From positions 1 to 21,985 of the forward strand of contig JBMDXA010000187.1 of NCBI GenBank assembly GCA_048594725.1: 21,985 bases of DNA. Direction: 5' to 3'. The translations under genes and the position numbers were made by a program. The DNA is from JAFDZV01 sp048594725 (lineage in GTDB: Bacteria; Bacteroidota; Ignavibacteria; OLB7). Below the pieces are notes generated by a model. That model was not told where the DNA came from, searched no databases, and was given only the letters and a program-made list of their open reading frames with translations. Positions 15,901 through 21,985 of this stretch are shown piece after piece (the first letter of the stretch is position 1; each line of letters begins with the position of its first letter).

Positions 15901-16260
15901 ATAATCATAAACATCCTCGCCGTTGCCCGGGCAGTCGCCGTTGGGCATCGCCAGATCGTTCACCCAGCAGCTCGAAACCGGCTCCGGACCAAGACCGATG
16001 ACGCCGTTGCTGCCAACGGTGAACTGATCGTATGGCATACCATCGAAATAGAAGGTAAAGCCGATCTTGTACGCATCGGATGATCCGTCGTCGCGGGGAT
16101 TGGCACCACGAACGAATTCGATCTCATATTCCTTCGTCTTGATCCACTCGCCGCTGGTGGCGGAGAACTTGTACTCGCCGAGATGGGCCGAGGCATGCGT
16201 CGCGGGAAGCAGAAACCCCACGAGCATAAGCAGTAGTAAGGGGATGAGTCTTCTTGGCAT
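12910..16260 (-). CDS. Large exported ASH/choice-of-anchor-like protein with T9SS type A sorting domain
   Basis: The 1116-residue protein has a signal peptide (MPRRLIPLLLLMLVGFLLPA, processing near residue 25). An N-terminal beta-rich domain (about 26-255: YKIGFTFYFDGMPYDQFTVG, SNGVIGLG, HIAPFWDDL) resembles those at the front of cell-surface adhesin-like proteins. A series of Ig-like ASH/choice-of-anchor-D-type domains (about 260-985) follows, each with a pattern such as LTPTITFSPEFIGT, LTFSFSPVRQGSRRATIRL, NTGSTPVSIASMMIDGTDAA or FPMTTVGKYQRKMVSISNTG. The C-terminal 75 residues (SAPNPAQHSVEIRYGL, DAQGRLVRVL, LANGTYIYRL) are a type IX secretion type A sorting signal. It is predicted to be T9SS cargo on the cell surface or released, perhaps structural or adhesive (inference). 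AGGAG 10 nt before the ATG supports the start. Plus-strand and other-frame open stretches over this gene are shadows. Confidence 0.92.
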   Translation of the reverse strand: MPRRLIPLLLLMLVGFLLPATHASAHLGEYKFSATSGEWIKTKEYEIEFVRGANPRDDGSSDAYKIGFTFYFDGMPYDQFTVGSNGVIGLGPEPVSSCWVNDLAMPNGDCPGNGEDVYDYTLEKIPHIAPFWDDLRVLGAVTGAVVGKEGSRILVLSFFDIETWYNSGVVSNFQVRLYEGSNKIEFYYENLNPEYDGDGASIGLAAGESNFLSVTPGPKGRASVNTEKPDNFYSPRNEPIPPGTLYIFDPCTMVMRGDLELGNKNELKPGDSLLLNQSVPLYSSVEFSPISIALGCEGEKKFEIYLEGDDYSIDMKGGVATSKEPVIPVITFTPTEMGERLGWLTIVTEDAKYTYYLAAHGSTSLALVGHPDQGGVEDMKDGAVLMENIHVRRRSSDKFSPFTVINTSKNPKSPPVRVTFSIEGISKGQYSIDPAEAEIGAGEELTPTITFSPEFIGTTPEVLTVRAGAQTFTFQLKAYSDAVGGAFTVQSNRLVEGSQVFSNAYGCVDDGPVTLPFEVSNIGNLPFEVQELAIYRTDTSYKQGQPSYPLLRDKANQLIPATDYILSTAPPVYPFRNNAVSLPITLGVGETRTLYLTFIGRETGKRYARAYLRTNDEVITGTDISGRQVEGLLVFDLFGRASGSRMSGDLAGNRLRHVVFPETGVGATSFSTLSVFNTGRCDLRISKEDLRITGGDIEEFAVVSAGSTDSTNNLVIKPGEKADLTFSFSPVRQGSRRATIRLRTNDVNVQYPGIDNRGEFYLNLYGGGGSGLQIAGADFGEALIGGGANEQKHNMASLINTGSTPVSIASMMIDGTDAAEFTEDPDNAWPALPKMLMPGEELPVGIVFAPAANGTPGTRTATLTVSTTDLKTLTAELTGQAGTRTVQVNPTAITFPMTTVGKYQRKMVSISNTGTMTVELEQPEISGPDRDAFTAGKMPRLTLAPGQTELLELTYVAVAPGTLAASLEFAGNMTNGPVSVPINASSKTRNPNDPNVMIPGRQGVIEDGVGMAGGLENLSTSSVGAVSTANGMTLAQSAPNPAQHSVEIRYGLAEAGQVELALYDAQGRLVRVLDAGNRTAGEQITRLDVSTLANGTYIYRLTAGGQTLSRTMQVVR

Positions 16261-17160
16261 GGGTACGATGCTCCTAAATGGGATGATTGGATTCCTGAAA
16301 AAAGGGGGGAATCGGGCTGCCGGCTACCGGCCATCTCCGCCACGAAATGCGGTGCCTGCGCCCTGTGGCTTCCTGGCCTGCTCCGGGGACATGGAGAGCG
16401 GGAAGCGCGCGGAAAAATGCCGGCGTACGGTTCGATAGCGCTGGGGCTATCCTGTCATGTAGTACTGATGACACTGAAGGATTGCGAATGTCGCATAGAG
16501 GGATCGACGCCCGCAAGCCAGTAATACGGTATTTTCGCGCCTCATAAGCCGCCGGTTTTCGATGCCGGGGCTATCGCGCAAAAGATCTCTTCACTATAAC
16601 TCGCGGCGATTGCATTGTATCACAAGTCACGATAAATAATTGCGCATGGGGCTGCCAGGGGCTCGGATCGTACAGCGATAAAGCAATTCCGGTGATATAC
16701 TATCTGCTGATGAGCAATGGCCCACAGGCGGAGAAAAGAGTGAAAATAGGACGGTGTCGCCTTGTAGTCTTTAAGAAGCGGGAGGATGCCGGCATATTCC
16801 CGCTTCCGGATATCTCATGCGGCGGCCGGAGCCTCCTTCGGTGAGCACCACCGTGCTGCGGGTTTGTGTGGTGCCTCGCGGGCCAGCATCGCATATGCCC
16901 CGGCCGCCGGGTCCGCCGGCGTAATCTGAAAGGGCGTTATGTCCGGACGGGAAATCGCGCGAGGCATCGTGGGTGACCTTTACCCATGCGGCGGCATCGT
17001 TTCATTTCCCTGCGGATTCATAGGGCGGTGTGCAACGAGCGCTATTGTATATCCGGGGCGGGATGGTACGGGAGCGGAAAAGCAATGATAGTATTGACAT
17101 CATCATGCAAGACCATTGAATTTTATCAATGGAGAAATAATCATGTGCATGGATCATGAA
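16261..17160. other. Gene-poor region upstream of the choice-of-anchor gene
   Basis: Apart from one candidate small frame (16815-16967, minus), nothing coding is supported. The leader of the large exported protein lies at the left. The GC-rich part at about 16800-17000 looks more protein-like than the rest and may be gene debris. Confidence 0.5.
16815..16967 (-). CDS. Candidate small protein (50 residues), unrecognised
   Basis: The minus-strand ATG at 16967 opens a 50-codon frame that reads MPRAISRPDITPFQITPADP, AAGAYAMLAREAPHKPAARW and then CSPKEAPAAA before TGA. AAAGG lies 9 nt upstream of the ATG, a good Shine-Dalgarno position. Composition is Ala/Pro-rich, with no signal peptide, membrane segment or known domain. 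The next codons beyond the stop (DIRKREYAGILPLLKDYKAT) are also protein-like, so this could equally be the broken remnant of a longer gene. Evidence is only the start context and amino acid make-up. Confidence 0.28.
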   Translation of the reverse strand: MPRAISRPDITPFQITPADPAAGAYAMLAREAPHKPAARWCSPKEAPAAA

Positions 17161-17195
17161 GAAGGGGGATGAACCCGTGCGGCTCATCCCCCTTC
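17161..17195 (-). terminator. Probable terminator of mutS
   Basis: A perfect 12-bp stem (GAAGGGGGATGA at 17161-17172, TCATCCCCCTTC at 17184-17195) with an 11-nt loop lies 36 bp after the mutS stop codon. On the minus strand the short U-rich run TTCAT follows. Confidence 0.65.
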
Positions 17196-17231
17196 GTCTG
17201 TTATCGTACTATTCTTCCGAATCTCCCCGCC

Positions 17232-19898
17232 TCAGCTTCGGGCAAGCTGCTGGAGCCGTTCCAGTTCCATCATCGCCTGGAGCGGCGTAAGGGCATTGAT
17301 ATCGATGCCGGCGAGCCGTTCGCGCAGTTCCTCCAGCTTCGGATCGGGGGGGGCGGAAAGCTCGAAGAGCGATACCTGGGCGCTCCGTTCCTCGATGGCG
17401 CGGCTGTTGGCCCGTGCCACGCGCGGCGCTGCGGCGCGGCCCGCCTCCGCCGGTCCCTCCTCGGTGCCCCCGATCGGTTCCCCTTCGGCCGCGCGCTCCA
17501 GTTGCGCCATGATCTCCTTGGCACGCGAGGTCACCTCATCCGGCAGGCCGGCCATCTGGGCCACCTGGATGCCGTAGGAGTGATCGGCGGTGCCGGGGGT
17601 AAGCTTCCGGAGGAAGATCACCTTGTCGTCGTGCTCGCGCACCTCCACCTTGTAGTTCTGAACGCGCGGGAATCGATCGGCCAGCCCGTTCAATTCATGG
17701 TAATGGGTGGCGAAAAGGGTGCGCGCCCCGATCGTCTCGTGGATATACTCCGTCATCGACCACGCTATCGAGATGCCGTCGAACGTCGAGGTGCCGCGTC
17801 CCACCTCATCCAGCAGGATCAGGCTCCGGGGGGTGGCGTTGTTCAGGATGTTCGCCGCCTCGTGCATCTCCACGAGGAACGTGCTCTCGCCGGCCGCGAT
17901 ATTATCCTGGGCTCCCACGCGTGTGAAGATCTTGTCCACGATGCCGATCACCGCCCGCTCGGCCGGCACGAACGAGCCTATCTGCGCAAGCAGGACGATA
18001 AGCCCCACCTGCCGCAGGTAGGAGGACTTGCCGGCCATGTTCGGCCCGGTGATGATTGCGATCTGACGGTCGGCGGTATCGAGCGATGTATCGTTCGGCA
18101 CATACCGGTCGCCGGGGGCCAGGAGGGTTTCCACCACGGGGTGCCGCCCGCCGGTTATCTCCAGGCGGGCCGATTCCTCCACGGAGGGTTTGCGGTAGTC
18201 GCGCTCGCGTGCCAGGCGGGCAAATCCCACCAGGCAGTCCAGCATGGCGATCAGCTGCGCGTTGCGGAGTATCGCCTCGCTCCGTTCGGCGGTGAACGCC
18301 TGGAGTTCGGTGAAGATCTCCCGTTCCAGCGCCGAGAGCTTCTCCTCGGCGTTCAGGATCTTCTCCTCGTAGGTCTTCAGTTCCGGGGTGATATAGCGTT
18401 CGGCGTTCGCCAGGGTCTGCTTCCGGATATAATCATCCGGCGTGCGGTCGCGGTTGGCATTGGTGATCTCCAGGTAGTAGCCGAACACATTGTTGAACCC
18501 CACCTTCAGGGAGCTGATGCCGGTGCGCGCCCGTTCCCGTTCCTGAAGGCTTTCCAGATAGCTCTTGCCGCTGGCGCGGAGATCGCGCAGCTCATCCAGT
18601 TCCGGCGAGTATCCCCCGCGGATTGCCCCTCCATCGGCCAGCATGGCCGGCGGTTCGTCCGGCAGGGCCAGTTCCAGCCGTTCCAGCAGATCCTCCAGAA
18701 GCGAGAAGGAGCGCCCGATGGCGGTGAGGGTTGGCGAGGAGCAGCGGGCCAGAAGCTCCACCGCGCGCGGAACCCGCGCCAGGGTATTGCGCACCGAGCC
18801 CAGATCGCGCGGCGTGGCGCGGCCGGTGGCTACACGCGCCACGATCCGCTCCAGATCGCTCATCATCCGGAGTTCCTTCTCCATCTCGGCGGCCACCGAG
18901 GGATCGTTGAACAGGCAGTCCACGGCGGTGAGCCGCTTCTCGATCTGCTCCCGCGATTTCAGCGGGTGCACCAGCCATTTCTTCAGCAGGCGCCCCCCCA
19001 TCGGCGTGGAGGTGCGGTCGATCACGGCCAGAAGCGATCCGTGGCGGCCGCCATCCTGCGAGGAGAAGAGGATTTCCAGGTTCCGCTTGGTAGCCGGGTC
19101 CAGCGCGATATAGTCGCCGTAGCTGTAGCGGTTGATCTTCCGGATATGGGTGAGCTGCGCGCGCTGGGTCTCCATCAGGTAGTGCATTACCGCGCCGGCG
19201 GCGATCGTGCCCAGGCGGTCGGACTCCATGCCGAACCCTTTCAGCGACTGGGTGCCGAAATGTTCCCGGAGCCGCTCGGCCGCGTACTCCTGTTCGAAGA
19301 TCCACTCCTCCAGCTTGGTGATGCGCGGCTCGGAGCTGATCCGTTTCGCGCCGAAGAAATCCTTCTGCGAGCGGCTGATGATGATTTCCGCCGGGCCTAT
19401 CGATTCCAGCACCTCGTCCAGATCGCTCTCCGGCATCTCCGATCCCTGGAACTCGCCGGTGGAGATATCGCAGAACGCCACGCCGGCGCGTCCCCGTTCC
19501 AGATAGACCGCCGCCAGATAGTTGTTCCGCCCGGCATCCAGCAGCTTGTCGTTCATCGCCACGCCGGGCGTCACCACCTCTATCACATCGCGGCGGACGA
19601 TGCCGCGTGCCTGCTTGGGGTCTTCAAGCTGTTCGCAGACCGCCACGCGGTAGCCCGCCTTCACCAGCTTCGGCAGGTAGTTGTCCAGCTGGTGATAGGG
19701 GAAGCCTGCCAGCGGGGTATCATCCTCGCTGCCGTTGCCCCGCTTGGTCAGGACGATGCCGCAGACCCGCGCGGTGACCGCCGCATCATCCTCGAACGTC
19801 TCGTAGAAATCGCCGAGCCGGAAGAGGAGGATCGTGTCGGGGTACTTTTCCTTGACTTGATGATACTGCCGCATCAGCGGCGTGCGCTGCTTTGCCAT
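17232..19898 (-). CDS. mutS: DNA mismatch repair protein MutS
   Basis: The 888-residue ATPase recognises base mismatches and recruits MutL. The mismatch-reading Phe-x-Glu motif is in GDFYETF (Phe31, Glu33). The connector and core domains follow, including FGYYLEITNANRDR in the clamp region. The ATPase has Walker A GPNMAGKS (about 618-625) and Walker B LLLDEVGRGTS-type sequence (LILLDEVGRGTSTFDG, about 695-710). The C-terminal tail carries QVSLF (841-845), matching the beta-clamp-binding consensus, and ends in the usual TPLQAMMELERLQQL helix. Length is normal for MutS1. The frame extends upstream to 20069, but homology starts at MAKQRTPLMRQYHQ, so ATG 19898 is chosen. No Shine-Dalgarno sequence is seen, and a TATCTTTG box lies 47 bp upstream. 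The codon-aligned opposite strand is open for the whole gene because TTA, CTA and TCA codons are absent. It is transcribed divergently from the TPR-LuxR gene. Confidence 0.98.
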   Translation of the reverse strand: MAKQRTPLMRQYHQVKEKYPDTILLFRLGDFYETFEDDAAVTARVCGIVLTKRGNGSEDDTPLAGFPYHQLDNYLPKLVKAGYRVAVCEQLEDPKQARGIVRRDVIEVVTPGVAMNDKLLDAGRNNYLAAVYLERGRAGVAFCDISTGEFQGSEMPESDLDEVLESIGPAEIIISRSQKDFFGAKRISSEPRITKLEEWIFEQEYAAERLREHFGTQSLKGFGMESDRLGTIAAGAVMHYLMETQRAQLTHIRKINRYSYGDYIALDPATKRNLEILFSSQDGGRHGSLLAVIDRTSTPMGGRLLKKWLVHPLKSREQIEKRLTAVDCLFNDPSVAAEMEKELRMMSDLERIVARVATGRATPRDLGSVRNTLARVPRAVELLARCSSPTLTAIGRSFSLLEDLLERLELALPDEPPAMLADGGAIRGGYSPELDELRDLRASGKSYLESLQERERARTGISSLKVGFNNVFGYYLEITNANRDRTPDDYIRKQTLANAERYITPELKTYEEKILNAEEKLSALEREIFTELQAFTAERSEAILRNAQLIAMLDCLVGFARLARERDYRKPSVEESARLEITGGRHPVVETLLAPGDRYVPNDTSLDTADRQIAIITGPNMAGKSSYLRQVGLIVLLAQIGSFVPAERAVIGIVDKIFTRVGAQDNIAAGESTFLVEMHEAANILNNATPRSLILLDEVGRGTSTFDGISIAWSMTEYIHETIGARTLFATHYHELNGLADRFPRVQNYKVEVREHDDKVIFLRKLTPGTADHSYGIQVAQMAGLPDEVTSRAKEIMAQLERAAEGEPIGGTEEGPAEAGRAAAPRVARANSRAIEERSAQVSLFELSAPPDPKLEELRERLAGIDINALTPLQAMMELERLQQLARS

Positions 19899-19945
19899 CG
19901 GTCGTGCTTGCGTATAGGTCCGGAGTTCTGGTCGTATGGAAGCCA

Positions 19946-19953
19946 CAAAGATA
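19946..19953 (-). promoter_or_regulatory. Bacteroidota-type -7 element for mutS
   Basis: TATCTTTG on the minus strand matches the TAnnTTTG consensus exactly, 47 bp before the mutS ATG, giving a leader of about 40 nt. No clear -33 TTTG was found about 20 nt upstream. Confidence 0.45.
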
Positions 19954-20136
19954 CAACGGGAAACTTTCTCCGTTCCTCTCCGGTACCGGAGCAGATGAAT
20001 GCCTCTTCCATGGAGGGAGGTCACACAGAAGGGGATCTTGATCCAGACGGATCGAATTGCTATTCTCACGCATATATGGAGGGTGAGCCCGCTACTTTAC
20101 TCTCCTATACACGTTTTACAAACATTACGATCATCA

Positions 20137-21813
20137 ATGCACGCTCCCCAGATCAGCACGATAGAAGACGCGCTTGCCATCGAAACCGATCCGAAGAAGA
20201 AGCTTGGACTTTTGAACGAGCTGAGCCGGCTGATGGGTTTTCACAACGTGGAGAAGTCGCACGAGCTGGCGGAACAGGCGTTGCAACTGGCCGAAGAGAT
20301 CGGTGATCCGGAGGGAAGGGTTCGCAGCCTGCTCAGAGTCGGCAATGCCCGCCGAAACCTTGCGCAGTATGAGCCGGCTCGGCAGATGATTGAACAGGCC
20401 TGGCAACTTCTGGCCGCCCTGCCGCCGGAGCTGCCGGAGAAGGGGCTGCTGATGGGAGAGTATCATGATAGTATCGGCCAGCTGGAGCAGGTTCTGGACA
20501 AGGTGAAGGAGGCAAGCGAGCATCTCCGGATCGCACTGGATATCTATGAGCGGCAGGGGAACCTATCCGGCATGGCTTCCATGTTCTACTGCCTGGGGAA
20601 GGCAGAGGCACGGTTGCGGAACGATCTGGCGGGACTCGACTACTACAAACGAGCCCTGGAGATCGCCATCGATCTGGCGGATGCCAGCCTGATAGGCATG
20701 ACCAGCCATGGCATCGGCAGCCTCTATGTGGAGCTGGGACAGGGGGAACAGGCGCTCACCTATCTGCGCCAGGCACTGGAGCATACCGACGAAACCAGGG
20801 CGGTGCGCGTCGCCGCCTTGTACAATTCCATGGCCTCGGCCTACCGCTGCAGCCGTGATACCGATTCGGCGATCGAGTATTCCCGGAAGGCGCTTGATCT
20901 GTACCGGGAGGCCCAGGCCCCGCGAGGAATAGCCTATACTCTGCACAACCTGGCCGGCGCTTACGGCGAGGGGGGCGATTACGATACGGCGATGGACTAT
21001 ATGCGGCAGGCGCTTGTGGTGGCCGAATCGGCGGGGCTGCTCAGCCTGATCGAAGGCATCAAGGCAAACCTCGGCACCGCTCACTGGATGAAGGGGGAGC
21101 TCAACGAGGCGCTGGAACTTCTGGAATGGGTGGCCGGCCGGGTCGAGGGCAAACGCTATCGGCAGACCTCCTATAGCACCTACTGGGCGCTTGCCAATGT
21201 GCATGAGGGATTGGGCAACACCGCGGAGGCCCTGAAATATTTCAAGCTGTGGGCGGATATCAAAGAGGAGATGCAGGGTCGCCAGAAAGCCGAAGCCGTG
21301 GCGGTGGTGGAACGCAAGATGCTTCTTGCGCTGCACGAGCGGGAGAAGGAGATCTACCGGCTGAAGAACGAACAACTGGAGAGGGATCTCGCCCACGACC
21401 GGCGCGAGCTCGCCAGCCTGGCCGCGCACCTCTCCCAGAAGAATGCGATGATGGCCGCCCTGGAACTGAAGGTTCGCGAACTGGACCAGGTCTCCGGCTA
21501 CAATCTGGCGGATACCCTCGGCCAGGAGCTGCGCCGCACCTGGGACGAGGGGGGGCAGTGGCAGATGTTCGAGGATCGCTTCCGGCAGGTTCACCCGGAG
21601 TTCGTGCGGACTCTTCTGGGACGATATCCGGACCTGACGCCGACGGAGGTGAAGGTGTGCGCACTGATGAGCATCAACATCACGACCAAGGAGATCGCCG
21701 ATATTCTGTATACCTCGGTTCGTACCGTGGAGGGTCACCGCCGGTTCATCCGCAGGAAGCTGGCTCTGGAGCGCGATGCGAATCTCTCCACCTTCCTGGC
21801 CTCGCTCGGCTGA
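20137..21813 (+). CDS. TPR / coiled-coil / LuxR-type HTH regulator
   Basis: The 558-residue product consists of tetratricopeptide repeats (about 20-380; e.g. ALEHTDETRAVRVAALYNSM, SAIEYSRKALDLYREAQAPR, DTAMDYMRQALVVAESAG), a charged coiled coil (about 383-451: EREKEIYRLKNEQLERDL), a short connector, and a C-terminal LuxR-type helix-turn-helix (about 496-558: LTPTEVKVCALMSINITTKE, RTVEGHRRFIRRKL). Proteins with this layout are common in Bacteroidota, where many have a membrane segment before the coiled coil. None is visible here, nor is a signal peptide, so it should be cytosolic. It probably binds DNA, with the TPRs sensing a partner; the target is unknown. The frame extends to 19999, but ATG 20137, where regular sequence begins, is chosen. 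No Shine-Dalgarno sequence is present. It diverges from mutS with a 238-bp gap. Confidence 0.85.
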   Translation: MHAPQISTIEDALAIETDPKKKLGLLNELSRLMGFHNVEKSHELAEQALQLAEEIGDPEGRVRSLLRVGNARRNLAQYEPARQMIEQAWQLLAALPPELPEKGLLMGEYHDSIGQLEQVLDKVKEASEHLRIALDIYERQGNLSGMASMFYCLGKAEARLRNDLAGLDYYKRALEIAIDLADASLIGMTSHGIGSLYVELGQGEQALTYLRQALEHTDETRAVRVAALYNSMASAYRCSRDTDSAIEYSRKALDLYREAQAPRGIAYTLHNLAGAYGEGGDYDTAMDYMRQALVVAESAGLLSLIEGIKANLGTAHWMKGELNEALELLEWVAGRVEGKRYRQTSYSTYWALANVHEGLGNTAEALKYFKLWADIKEEMQGRQKAEAVAVVERKMLLALHEREKEIYRLKNEQLERDLAHDRRELASLAAHLSQKNAMMAALELKVRELDQVSGYNLADTLGQELRRTWDEGGQWQMFEDRFRQVHPEFVRTLLGRYPDLTPTEVKVCALMSINITTKEIADILYTSVRTVEGHRRFIRRKLALERDANLSTFLASLG

Positions 21814-21985
21814 TCCTTCCGGCGGCGGCGCCGGGCGGCTGGCGGAACCACGTAATAATCACGTAGTGATGCCGGGGACCGGATATCGTAGTTTGCATTC
21901 GTCCCCAGGGTCATGGTAGCGGCAGTACAGGATGGTATCGGGAAACCGTAATGGTCTCCCGGTGAGATCCTTCGGCAGGCGATCC

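Noticed and set aside
13882..16083. A 733-codon plus-strand frame opposite the choice-of-anchor gene
   Set aside because: It is also codon-aligned with the real gene and is rich in Arg, His, Ala and Gly. Similar aligned shadows occur opposite metH, the desulfurase and the 9970-11214 gene, so codon bias explains them.
17169..20306. A 1045-codon open frame on the plus strand opposite the whole of mutS
   Set aside because: It is codon-aligned with mutS, so it is open only because mutS uses no TTA, CTA or TCA codons. It has no domain features, and mutS is certain.

Overview
The window most likely comes from a moderately GC-rich bacterium of the FCB group, probably Bacteroidota or a Chlorobiota/Kapabacteria-like relative. 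Two large exported proteins end in type IX secretion (T9SS) type A sorting domains. A TAnnTTTG box, the -7 element of Bacteroidota promoters, lies upstream of mutS. There is also a TPR/coiled-coil/LuxR-HTH protein of a type common in Bacteroidota. Several cytosolic genes have no Shine-Dalgarno sequence. The phylum assignment is inference; no rRNA gene is present.

Layout. At the left edge, 19 perfect or near-perfect copies of a 7-bp repeat run up to a plus-strand gene for the C-terminal half of cobalamin-dependent methionine synthase (B12-binding and reactivation domains), with an acetyltransferase-like domain inserted between the two modules. About 2.5 kb without an intact gene follows. It holds a terminator, a long imperfect inverted repeat and what look like decayed minus-strand coding fragments. 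From 5.0 to 16.3 kb all genes are on the minus strand. In coordinate order they encode a glyoxalase-II-like metallohydrolase, a cysteine desulfurase, a DUF2203 protein, an exported beta-propeller protein with a T9SS tail, an exported carboxypeptidase-regulatory-like protein that seems to lack the thioredoxin domain of its relatives, PdxJ, and a 1116-residue ASH/choice-of-anchor-like T9SS cargo protein. After a gene-poor kilobase, mutS (minus) and a TPR-LuxR regulator (plus) diverge from a shared 238-bp region.

How the genes relate. No single pathway joins them. The desulfurase and the metallohydrolase could be co-transcribed. The three exported proteins suggest an envelope or secretion theme. 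MetH, PdxJ, the desulfurase and MutS are housekeeping functions. The most distinctive features are the MetH domain architecture and short repeats with a 7-bp period (GACTCCA, CAATCG/AAAATCC, and two-copy CTACGAA and CTACTAC) that sit at gene boundaries.

Long open frames on the strand opposite most genes are codon-aligned shadows, caused by avoidance of TTA, CTA and TCA codons, and are not annotated.
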